Positions 63,483-64,000 of a stretch of DNA of 64,000 nt are shown here, one piece after another. Location of the stretch: assembly GCA_037577475.1 (NCBI GenBank), contig CM075193.1, positions 5,902,685 through 5,966,684 on the forward strand, given 5' to 3'. The position numbers and the translations under genes are program-made. The notes below the pieces were generated by a model, which worked only from the letters and a program-made list of their open reading frames with translations, was not told the DNA's origin and ran no database searches. Position 1 is the first letter of the stretch, and the number at the start of each line of letters is the position of its first letter. This DNA is from Chaunax sp. Z400. Taxonomy: Eukaryota > Chordata > Actinopteri > Lophiiformes > Chaunacidae.

Positions 63483-63558
63483 CCGTATCTTACTGGTCTG
63501 GCTCGTCACTGAAGTAGTAACGCACAATCCCAAATGTGCCTGCATCCCCGTCTGTAGC
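5180..63558 (-). CDS. cdh23: cdh23, cadherin-23 (tip-link cadherin), partial: EC5 to C-terminus
   Basis: Very large single-pass cadherin. In hair cells it forms the upper part of the tip link with protocadherin-15, and its tail binds the scaffold harmonin. I placed 55 coding exons (w1-w55 below), all GT-AG, totalling 8631 nt = 2876 residues plus stop. The product closely follows human CDH23 from about residue 485 to 3354. It holds part of EC5, EC6-EC27 with the usual DxD, LDRE and DxNDN calcium motifs, a membrane-adjacent domain (exons w46-w48), a transmembrane helix (about window residues 2583-2605) and a tail of about 270 residues ending ITEL, a class I PDZ ligand. EC1-EC4, the signal peptide and the promoter are outside the window. 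Two other genes, vsir and a C10orf105-like gene, sit antisense in its introns. No frameshift or in-frame stop was seen. Confidence 0.97.
6031..6141 (-). CDS. cdh23: cdh23 exon w54, cassette exon equivalent to mammalian exon 68
   Basis: 111 nt, phase 0 at both ends, so skipping keeps the frame. GSLLKVVLDDYLRLKKLFAA then a divergent GQGDHSSVTE. The human counterpart is the 105-nt exon 68, included mainly in inner-ear transcripts. The exon is intact here, suggesting the same choice exists. Confidence 0.93.
6417..6536 (-). CDS. cdh23: cdh23 exon w53 (cytoplasmic, harmonin-binding region)
   Basis: 120 nt, phase 0; GTFGREPQAKPEDDRYLRAA and IQEYDNIAKLGQIMREGPIK. In mammals this stretch is reported to contact the harmonin N-domain (from memory). 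Confidence 0.96.
6782..6911 (-). CDS. cdh23: cdh23 exon w52 (cytoplasmic)
   Basis: 130 nt; ANPVWLDPFCRNLELATQ and acidic EDDLPENLSDITDLWN. Confidence 0.95.
7510..7570 (-). CDS. cdh23: cdh23 exon w51 (cytoplasmic)
   Basis: 61 nt; NQGLMDILDMPNTNKYSFE. Confidence 0.93.
7714..7754 (-). CDS. cdh23: cdh23 exon w50 (juxtamembrane)
   Basis: 41 nt, the smallest exon; basic HQRKLKAIVAGST directly inside the membrane. Confidence 0.9.
7917..7996 (-). CDS. cdh23: cdh23 exon w49 (transmembrane helix)
   Basis: 80 nt; the single membrane span LVIIILAVLLCLAGILFVTM followed by NWHYRR. Confidence 0.96.
8072..8192 (-). CDS. cdh23: cdh23 exon w48 (membrane-adjacent domain)
   Basis: 121 nt; VIQMIDENKEQLRNLFR and DVQPAVSDKLPDDITTLQ, just outside the membrane. 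Confidence 0.95.
8301..8398 (-). CDS. cdh23: cdh23 exon w47 (membrane-adjacent domain)
   Basis: 98 nt; FHVDKKDRVNYAQTDMLIHV and NQTNTILDVER. Confidence 0.95.
8493..8749 (-). CDS. cdh23: cdh23 exon w46 (EC27 end, membrane-adjacent domain)
   Basis: 257 nt; GLKDGIIRTHDLL, NIYILRDDQRVKIVFNEIPD and LLSNITGAIVN, as at the end of the CDH23 ectodomain. Confidence 0.96.
9608..9769 (-). CDS. cdh23: cdh23 exon w45 (EC27)
   Basis: 162 nt; AKVGSELIKVIAIDNDIGNN and NGSEDVGNFFIIG. Confidence 0.95.
9849..10112 (-). CDS. cdh23: cdh23 exon w44 (EC26-EC27)
   Basis: 264 nt; LHRDLDREETPVYSI, KSSSNRSWTPPRG, linker EDINDQKPRF. Confidence 0.95.
10439..10568 (-). CDS. cdh23: cdh23 exon w43 (EC26)
   Basis: 130 nt; LTVPEHSRPGTVVGNV and AVDADEGSNAVVYYFIA. 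Confidence 0.94.
10657..10770 (-). CDS. cdh23: cdh23 exon w42 (EC25-EC26)
   Basis: 114 nt; VARDMGQPVPYETTQPLQVA and linker LDIDDNEPVF. Confidence 0.95.
10853..11047 (-). CDS. cdh23: cdh23 exon w41 (EC25)
   Basis: 195 nt; VYEVHATDSDEGVNGEVRY, LDREKQALLS. Confidence 0.95.
11408..11760 (+). mobile_element. Possible solo LTR remnant
   Basis: Begins TGTGACGGCCCTCC, has a TATA-like tatttaaaacc near 11516 and an AATAAA near 11720, which is the order expected in an LTR. I could not find a clear CA end or target-site duplication, and there is no internal gene. Confidence 0.35.
11815..11985 (+). repeat. LINE/SINE 3' tail fragment
   Basis: Ends catgaaaggtgttatatgaa then taaaactgaactga, the characteristic 3' end of L2-type fish retroelements. 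Confidence 0.6.
12038..12249 (-). CDS. cdh23: cdh23 exon w40 (EC24-EC25)
   Basis: 212 nt; SLDPNTGLVRSRRLLQSSE, IDVNDNRPVF linker, then NGTIIHISE. Confidence 0.95.
12421..12598 (-). CDS. cdh23: cdh23 exon w39 (EC23-EC24)
   Basis: 178 nt; linker LDVNDYRPRF, VFENEPSGTSVITV, TDLDEGENG. Confidence 0.95.
13126..13245 (-). CDS. cdh23: cdh23 exon w38 (EC23)
   Basis: 120 nt; GEIYILSPLDRE, ARDNPGGSPNNRRENSVQ. Confidence 0.95.
13500..13637 (-). CDS. cdh23: cdh23 exon w37 (EC23)
   Basis: 138 nt; EPVFENVNLDTTIVRV, ATDADSGLFAAIEYSL. Confidence 0.94.
13720..13900. repeat. Probable interspersed repeat
   Basis: cctgaactatgaagcagaat and ggcaacttcaggtttaactc resemble a repeat common in fish introns. The class is not identified from sequence alone. 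Confidence 0.35.
14287..14456 (-). CDS. cdh23: cdh23 exon w36 (EC22-EC23)
   Basis: 170 nt; VANQTVDFEQVQWLNFTIRA, linker VDVNDNNPVF. Confidence 0.95.
14647..14871 (-). CDS. cdh23: cdh23 exon w35 (EC21-EC22)
   Basis: 225 nt; LDVNDNAPRF, EKILEGAQPGTTLL and VDPDKGPNG. Confidence 0.95.
14981..15097 (-). CDS. cdh23: cdh23 exon w34 (EC21)
   Basis: 117 nt; VRNPLNRELVATFEI and VHDNASEVIDKSGSVPN. Confidence 0.95.
15240..15698 (-). CDS. cdh23: cdh23 exon w33 (EC20-EC21)
   Basis: 459 nt, the largest exon; AADADSGSNGWLMYRL, LDRE, linker DDVNDSRPRF, then EC21 with the reduced motif AEDPDLHPRLEYYI, as in human. Confidence 0.96.
15809..16012 (-). CDS. cdh23: cdh23 exon w32 (EC19-EC20)
   Basis: 204 nt; GADLDRE, linker LDQNDNPPVF, and VRLPENSPT of EC20. 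Confidence 0.95.
16102..16212 (-). CDS. cdh23: cdh23 exon w31 (EC19)
   Basis: 111 nt; VLNGPVLAEDKDIGPNA. The acceptor 11 bp upstream (cag at 16224-16226) would read into a stop, so the inner cag was chosen to keep frame. Confidence 0.9.
16594..16696 (-). CDS. cdh23: cdh23 exon w30 (EC18-EC19)
   Basis: 103 nt; LDENDNRPIF linker and AEITENSAA. Confidence 0.94.
17432..17539 (-). CDS. cdh23: cdh23 exon w29 (EC18)
   Basis: 108 nt; TGVVQVNRPLDRE and KDNPENSRIARR. Confidence 0.95.
17626..17835 (-). CDS. cdh23: cdh23 exon w28 (EC17-EC18)
   Basis: 210 nt; linker DINDNDPVL, then RDADSERNALLTYNITAGNR. SER replaces the usual S-G-x of the calcium loop. Confidence 0.95.
17836..19005 (-). other. cdh23 intron (EC17-EC18 exons)
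   Basis: Non-coding intron holding a tRNA-derived SINE-like block near 18150-18250. Nothing else recognised. Confidence 0.6.
18150..18250 (-). repeat. tRNA-derived SINE or tRNA pseudogene
   Basis: On the minus strand it carries a box A-like TGGCATAGCGG and a perfect box B GGTTCGAGTCC about 45 nt apart. The T-arm and acceptor stem do not pair well, so it is a tRNA-derived repeat rather than a working tRNA gene. Confidence 0.6.
19006..19139 (-). CDS. cdh23: cdh23 exon w27 (EC17)
   Basis: 134 nt; EFMVSPVEGELRVRKDVEL with LDRE and TARDLGTPSRNSS. Confidence 0.95.
19230..19410 (-). CDS. cdh23: cdh23 exon w26 (EC16-EC17)
   Basis: 181 nt; linker LDVNDVTPTF (second Asn of DxNDN replaced by Val), then FEVTEGQPGPRV and SDEDSGLNG. 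Confidence 0.95.
19411..20346 (-). other. cdh23 intron, no gene
   Basis: AT-rich intron between the EC16 and EC17 exons. I see no repeat or coding signal. Confidence 0.6.
20347..20466 (-). CDS. cdh23: cdh23 exon w25 (EC16)
   Basis: 120 nt; GRITAVKELDFE and TATDQCPNPALRLTSSTT. Confidence 0.94.
20557..20778 (-). CDS. cdh23: cdh23 exon w24 (EC15-EC16)
   Basis: 222 nt; VDENDNAPEF linker, then AIDPDEGLNGTLRY of EC16. Confidence 0.95.
20925..21310 (+). mobile_element. LINE fragment (L2/Rex1-like), 3' end
   Basis: Translates in pieces to SLHWFSVK, TYKALNGQAPAYLQEL and YYPTRKLLSE, the end of the reverse transcriptase ORF of L2/Rex1-type LINEs. A 3' end with gtgtcctgagataacatgt follows. It is 5'-truncated and decayed, in the large cdh23 intron upstream of vsir. 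Confidence 0.75.
22856..22930. repeat. GA microsatellite upstream of vsir
   Basis: A long (GA)n run, interrupted once near 22910, about 180-250 bp before the vsir start codon. Confidence 0.9.
22930..23108 (+). promoter_or_regulatory. vsir: Probable vsir promoter and 5' UTR
   Basis: The sequence directly before the vsir signal-peptide exon. No TATA box is evident. The GA repeat at its edge could form part of the promoter. The transcription start was not determined. Confidence 0.35.
23109..23196 (+). CDS. vsir: vsir exon 1 (signal peptide)
   Basis: ATG at 23109; MEWGLPCPASVWGKKT then hydrophobic VWIYSVLFYMAG; donor GTAAGC. Confidence 0.85.
23109..34441 (+). CDS. vsir: vsir (VISTA), V-set immunoregulatory receptor
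   Basis: Type I membrane Ig protein of the B7 family that in mammals restrains T-cell and myeloid activation. Seven exons (23109-23196, 29805-30221, 30481-30531, 30627-30737, 30982-31009, 32237-32412, 34404-34441) join in phase to 303 codons (302 aa; human 311). There is a signal peptide at 1-29, one IgV domain at about 30-168 with the YTCPEG start, extra cysteines (DQHC) and the YCC motif typical of VISTA, a short stalk, a membrane helix around 188-210 ending LILVLVYKQRQ, and a tail with RAQELVRMDS, HENPMF, SSETGRHLLSEPGTPLSPP and GDVFFP, all strongly VISTA-like. The gene lies antisense inside a cdh23 intron, as human VSIR does. The tail has no tyrosine beyond the membrane edge. Confidence 0.95.
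24189..24212. repeat. 24-bp perfect palindrome
   Basis: AAGGCTGACAAT followed directly by its reverse complement, with no spacer. Confidence 0.9.
26474..26498. repeat. 11-bp inverted repeat with 3-nt loop
   Basis: Arms GTGTAAACTAG and CTAGTTTACAC around AGT. GTAAAC is a forkhead-like core present in each arm. Confidence 0.9.
27195..27365 (+). mobile_element. tRNA-derived SINE
   Basis: The tRNA-like head has gttgctcagaaggaagagca and box B-like ggtggttcaaggcc. Then tgcagtctgcatgttaaagt, gcatggtagccc and gtgtaaagtgttttgaga follow, the body and tail of a widespread fish SINE family. Confidence 0.7.
29158..29195 (+). other. Candidate unannotated or poison exon of vsir
   Basis: 38 nt between a strong acceptor (cccccttctgtag) and a consensus donor (GAG|GTAAGT). 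It reads on from exon 1 as AVREEEAIKLPLE but puts exon 2 out of frame, giving a stop within about a dozen codons. It could be a regulated poison exon or chance. Confidence 0.35.
29805..30221 (+). CDS. vsir: vsir exon 2 (IgV domain)
   Basis: 417 nt; LYYTCPEGATAKLVC, DQHCTGQMGPRHITIG, WLILQNVTHADQGRYCCLAL. Contains an N-glycosylation site (NVT). Confidence 0.95.
30481..30531 (+). CDS. vsir: vsir exon 3 (stalk)
   Basis: 51 nt; RNGSQVCTVSDPTPPD. One cysteine matches the conserved stalk cysteine of VISTA. Confidence 0.88.
30627..30737 (+). CDS. vsir: vsir exon 4 (transmembrane)
   Basis: 111 nt; SVPVALAVAACILALLSLPL and LILVLVYKQRQNTRSSRR. Confidence 0.94.
30982..31009 (+). CDS. vsir: vsir exon 5 (28-nt microexon)
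   Basis: 28 nt between ttctgccag and GTAAGC; encodes AQELVRMDS, the same as the human tail. Confidence 0.9.
31010..32236 (+). other. vsir intron 5
   Basis: Non-coding; ends in a short GT repeat before the acceptor. Nothing else recognised. Confidence 0.6.
32237..32412 (+). CDS. vsir: vsir exon 6 (cytoplasmic)
   Basis: 176 nt; GHENPMFLGGSPQIK, SSETGRHLLSEPGTPLSPP, GDVFFPIE. The acceptor follows a GT repeat and a CA repeat follows the donor. Confidence 0.94.
32413..34403 (+). other. vsir intron 6
   Basis: A CA repeat lies 9 nt past the donor. The rest shows no recognisable gene or repeat. Confidence 0.6.
34404..34441 (+). CDS. vsir: vsir exon 7 (C-terminus)
   Basis: 38 nt to the TGA at 34439-34441; DTIAESPDFLQV, compared with human PDSPNFEVI. 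Confidence 0.88.
34442..36650 (+). other. vsir: vsir 3' UTR (probable extent)
   Basis: Non-coding sequence after the stop. AATAAA occurs at 35881-35886, 35888-35893 and 36625-36630, any of which may be used, giving UTRs of about 1.5 or 2.2 kb. Confidence 0.5.
36691..36732. repeat. 10-bp inverted repeat
   Basis: GTGGCACGTC and GACGTGCCAC, 22 nt apart, about 60 bp past the last vsir poly(A) signal. Confidence 0.85.
36733..37727 (-). other. cdh23 intron between vsir and exon w23
   Basis: Contains a (GA)n run at 36846-36870. No gene recognised. Confidence 0.6.
37728..37955 (-). CDS. cdh23: cdh23 exon w23 (EC15)
   Basis: 228 nt; NVGGGTSVLRVIATDQDIGP, then PAPPDRERQQEY. The 16.9-kb intron after it contains vsir. 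Confidence 0.95.
38195..38323 (-). CDS. cdh23: cdh23 exon w22 (EC14-EC15)
   Basis: 129 nt; RAIDNGSPPRHTDHSL, linker LDVNDNPPVM, and GYNVSISE of EC15. Confidence 0.95.
39006..39134 (-). CDS. cdh23: cdh23 exon w21 (EC14)
   Basis: 129 nt; VNFTLVAGNMEDVFKI and NTPLDRESVDRYLLK. Confidence 0.94.
39777..39926 (-). CDS. cdh23: cdh23 exon w20 (EC13-EC14)
   Basis: 150 nt; DENDNSPEF linker and GRDRDAGLNGL of EC14. Confidence 0.95.
40225..40326 (-). CDS. cdh23: cdh23 exon w19 (EC13)
   Basis: 102 nt; GRITVTGLLDRE and VVADNGGPRKDSTV. Confidence 0.95.
40704..41092 (-). CDS. cdh23: cdh23 exon w18 (EC12-EC13)
   Basis: 389 nt, one of the largest; most of EC12 (LDYE, TDQAPPFHQGFC), the atypical linker LNELDEAVAF, and the EC13 start through FKIDGVT. 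Confidence 0.96.
41093..43345 (-). other. cdh23 introns around exon w17
   Basis: Apart from exon w17 (41936-42071) I see only unique-looking non-coding sequence. Confidence 0.5.
41936..42071 (-). CDS. cdh23: cdh23 exon w17 (EC11-EC12)
   Basis: 136 nt; linker DDANDEVPVF, then GLRETAGIGTSVIVVRATD. Confidence 0.95.
43346..43494 (-). CDS. cdh23: cdh23 exon w16 (EC11)
   Basis: 149 nt; NGKNMFSIDRRTGLV, ALDRE and SMRSSVR. The acceptor lies in a GCAT repeat. Confidence 0.94.
43846..43906 (-). CDS. cdh23: cdh23 exon w15 (EC11)
   Basis: 61 nt; VQAMDSDQGENGQVLYRILT. The preceding intron carries the C10orf105-like gene on the other strand. Confidence 0.94.
43907..46608 (-). other. cdh23 intron, upstream part before the nested C10orf105-like gene
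   Basis: Short TC runs near 44286 and 44658, a purine-rich stretch at 44730-44795 and a GT repeat near 45961. A 5' non-coding exon of the nested gene is expected here but I could not place it. Confidence 0.5.
46621..47106 (+). CDS. C10orf105-like single-pass membrane protein
   Basis: 161 residues, ATG at 46621. An acceptor (ccatgcag) ends at 46608, so the whole coding region lies in one spliced exon; an in-frame ATG at 46603 would be used only if unspliced. The N-terminus has three N-glycosylation sites (NIT 2, NFT 9, NLT 22) and no signal peptide. A membrane helix spans about 44-66 and is followed by basic residues, so the tail is probably cytoplasmic. The tail contains SEPELKVWKRLGSYRRS (93-109), matching SEPQLRLWKRLGSLRLS in human C10orf105 as I remember it, and ends CLFDYVTEI, a class I PDZ ligand. 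Human C10orf105 also sits antisense in CDH23. Function unknown. Confidence 0.85.
   Translation: MNITEPGFNFTATSNTENILPNLTTTTSILQPPSYSSDNYDPEFTIMVVLGLSLLLAGLAAFLAVCRPSQQDGDSEVSCGTGESWTRGGSQSSEPELKVWKRLGSYRRSYNFSFRRPPHRRPHERESTHVSQSPVQQTPQPESSVEPPLTMPCLFDYVTEI
47256..47261 (+). promoter_or_regulatory. Poly(A) signal of the C10orf105-like gene
   Basis: AATAAA 150 nt after the stop codon. Confidence 0.7.
47842..47863. repeat. GT/CA microsatellite beside exon w14
   Basis: About 10 GT units; CA on the cdh23 strand, starting 8-9 nt inside the intron. Confidence 0.9.
47872..48020 (-). CDS. cdh23: cdh23 exon w14 (EC10-EC11)
   Basis: 149 nt; DNGPAGSRRTGTATVFVEV, DVNDNRPIF linker, start of EC11. A CA repeat follows 8-9 nt past the donor. 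Confidence 0.95.
48518..48631 (-). CDS. cdh23: cdh23 exon w13 (EC10)
   Basis: 114 nt; DGNQDGKFSVGFRDG and GLDRETQAAYTLVVEAI. Confidence 0.94.
48853..49005 (-). CDS. cdh23: cdh23 exon w12 (EC9-EC10)
   Basis: 153 nt; linker LDVNDETPTF (same variant as human) and CSDNDAGLNAELSYFIT. Confidence 0.95.
49518..49737 (-). CDS. cdh23: cdh23 exon w11 (EC9)
   Basis: 220 nt; VQVEDPDEDKNG, where human has DLDEGLNG (Gly to Asp), then VLDREQIGQYHLRM. Confidence 0.95.
49994..50139 (-). CDS. cdh23: cdh23 exon w10 (EC8-EC9)
   Basis: 146 nt; FVNLLDLNDNDPTF linker, then EC9 EVPEGLPIGSSVFK. Confidence 0.95.
50403..50592 (-). CDS. cdh23: cdh23 exon w9 (EC8)
   Basis: 190 nt; VLAVDPDNGENGTVMYSI, then TLDRESNNPRDAARMRT. 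Confidence 0.95.
52374..52416. repeat. GATA-rich microsatellite
   Basis: Imperfect AGATAGATGATAG units. Confidence 0.8.
52680..53722 (-). mobile_element. Decayed LINE (reverse transcriptase), L2/Rex-like
   Basis: On the minus strand, broken frames give ITLFDFSTAFNTIQP (RT fingers/palm), EIDFRRKRMATQPLWILG, VEDCKYLGICIGNKINW, then ERRALNKLLSILDNPYHPL and RITRTKTGNLP. This is the order seen at the C-terminal half of fish non-LTR retrotransposon ORF2. Frames are interrupted, so it is inactive. Clade assignment is tentative. Confidence 0.8.
53723..54160 (+). mobile_element. Tc1-like transposon, 3' remnant
   Basis: Encodes in pieces PIENVWRIMKHQLRQRRPRTV and GQLKSYINHNF, the region with the last catalytic Glu of Tc1/IS630 transposases. 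It runs to the inverted-terminal-repeat end acgtcccaactttttggg through ggggttgta. The 5' part is missing; the left edge abuts the LINE. Confidence 0.8.
54208..54315 (-). CDS. cdh23: cdh23 exon w8 (EC7-EC8)
   Basis: 108 nt; linker LDINDNAPLW and the EC8 start ANVVEMSP. A Tc1-like remnant ends 47 bp past its donor. Confidence 0.93.
54316..56058 (-). other. cdh23 intron between w7 and w8
   Basis: Mostly a + strand LINE (54640-56025). An ATTC repeat lies near 54450. Confidence 0.65.
54640..56025 (+). mobile_element. Decayed LINE (Rex/L2-like) with ATT tail
   Basis: Starts within an endonuclease-like reading GRGGGLAVIHKNDFSPVSFG, with later broken frames such as HTGNCTVIKFDKI-like tracts on the opposite strand. 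It ends gaaaggtactatatgaataa followed by (ATT)n/(ATC)n at 55991-56025, the standard 3' end of these elements. Deleted and full of stops. Confidence 0.7.
56059..56171 (-). CDS. cdh23: cdh23 exon w7 (EC7)
   Basis: 113 nt; GEITTTALLDRE and VRAVDGGVGPQQKTGIAT. Confidence 0.95.
56480..56596 (-). CDS. cdh23: cdh23 exon w6 (EC7)
   Basis: 117 nt; NATDLDASREFGQ and YSLEGSSQFRLN. Its donor lies in a run of GT dinucleotides. Confidence 0.94.
56597..57504 (-). other. cdh23 intron between w5 and w6
   Basis: Purine-rich at 56600-56750 and a short GA run near 57105; no gene or clear transposon. Confidence 0.6.
57505..57577 (-). CDS. cdh23: cdh23 exon w5 (EC6-EC7 linker)
   Basis: 73 nt; DENDNPPEF linker and the first strand of EC7, KIPENINAG. 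Confidence 0.94.
57578..58861 (-). other. cdh23 intron between w4 and w5
   Basis: A short GA run near 58195. No recognisable element. Confidence 0.6.
58862..58989 (-). CDS. cdh23: cdh23 exon w4 (EC6)
   Basis: 128 nt; VISVTRPLDYEQ and MAKDGGNPALNN, closely matching human EC6. Confidence 0.94.
59060..59955 (-). mobile_element. L1-like LINE ORF2 fragment
   Basis: On the minus strand, 59718-59951 reads MPWIKDLQIITKEEWGKIC and SSRFKGIQYNCLMRTYVTPE, the C-terminal region of L1-type ORF2. The following part still shows pieces like VFLVSFQKHW. Interrupted by many stops. Confidence 0.7.
60079..60184 (-). CDS. cdh23: cdh23 exon w3 (EC6)
   Basis: 106 nt; ATDEDSPPNN calcium motif, the same unusual PPNN form as in human EC6, and FSIIMVEGY. 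Confidence 0.94.
60185..62357 (-). other. cdh23 intron between w2 and w3
   Basis: Contains an (ATT)n run at 61428-61458. No gene recognised. Confidence 0.6.
62358..62595 (-). CDS. cdh23: cdh23 exon w2 (EC5-EC6)
   Basis: 238 nt; LDYE motif, linker LDVNDNAPLF, then the start of EC6 (SLRENE). The donor is a weak GTGTGT. Confidence 0.95.
62596..63422 (-). other. cdh23 intron between w1 and w2
   Basis: AT-rich, no recognisable gene or transposon. It continues into the GT repeat at 63423. Confidence 0.6.
63423..63480. repeat. (GT)29 microsatellite beside exon w1
   Basis: 58 bp uninterrupted. On the cdh23 strand it is (CA)29 starting 13 nt past the donor of w1. Confidence 0.95.
63494..63558 (-). 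CDS. cdh23: cdh23 exon w1 (EC5)
   Basis: 65 nt; encodes ATDGDAGTFG to YYFSDEPDQ, inside EC5. The donor is followed 13 nt later by a long CA repeat. Confidence 0.92.
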
Positions 63559-63948
63559 CTGGACACAAAAGGCAGGAATAAAAGAGTTTAATTTTACAAT
63601 CATGTTTACATCCTTGTAAAGTTTTATAGAACATTCAGCTTCTGTTGTCTGTCAGTTTGGTTTCTCGTCCCGATTTTGTTCTTTTCATTTCTCTACTTTG
63701 GGTTTTTCCACACATACCTGTTAAATATTTCATTCTCTCTCAAAATTAATTCACAAAAGTATTTCCAAGCGGAAAAGTAAAAAAACTTTTTAGTGTGTGA
63801 TTTTGTTTGGCTGCCTTTTTCAAATGTTGTTGTCAAAACCAAAGGGTGTATTGTTAGTTACCACAGGCACGTGCAAAGTGATATGACATGGATCGCGACA
63901 AGTGAAATTACATTGTGATATTAGAGACTAATATATGCTTATTTTAGA

Positions 63949-63985
<37 letters not shown>

Positions 63986-64000
63986 TGAGAGTTAACTACA
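63559..64000 (-). other. cdh23 intron upstream of w1 (runs off the window)
   Basis: Non-coding, with a (GT)n run at about 63953-63981. The preceding EC5 exon is not in the window. Confidence 0.7.

Overview
The window is vertebrate nuclear DNA, almost certainly a ray-finned (teleost) fish. The genes have many small GT-AG exons, and the proteins match vertebrate families end to end. The interspersed repeats are typical of fish: Tc1-like DNA transposons, L2/Rex-like and L1-like LINE pieces, tRNA-derived SINEs and many CA/GA microsatellites. There are no prokaryotic features.

Layout. (1) 29-2609, + strand: the last five coding exons and poly(A) signals of eif3l (translation initiation factor eIF3 subunit L). 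(2) 2751-3606: a decayed, internally deleted Tc1-like transposon between two convergent genes. (3) 3744-63558, - strand: the large part of cadherin-23 (cdh23) that lies in this window. I placed 55 coding exons running from inside EC5 to the stop codon. They total 8631 nt, exactly 2877 codons, and every junction phase agrees. They encode EC5-EC27, a membrane-adjacent domain, one transmembrane helix and a cytoplasmic tail ending in the PDZ ligand ITEL. EC1-EC4 and the promoter lie beyond position 64000. (4) 23109-36650, + strand, inside the 16.9-kb cdh23 intron between EC15 and EC16 exons: vsir (VISTA immune checkpoint protein), seven coding exons, 302 aa. (5) 46621-47106, + strand, inside a 4-kb cdh23 intron: a 161-aa single-pass membrane protein that looks like the orthologue of the uncharacterised human C10orf105.

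The host-plus-two-guests arrangement (vsir and C10orf105 antisense inside CDH23) is the one found on human chromosome 10q22, so it is an old nested locus. The eif3l neighbour is not next to CDH23 in human (EIF3L is on chromosome 22).

Functionally, cdh23 is the upper tip-link cadherin of hair cells. vsir is a T-cell regulatory Ig protein. The C10orf105-like protein has no known job, but it ends in a class I PDZ ligand (VTEI) resembling the tail of its host gene product (ITEL). Most remaining sequence is intron with decayed mobile elements and microsatellites, some of them directly against splice sites.
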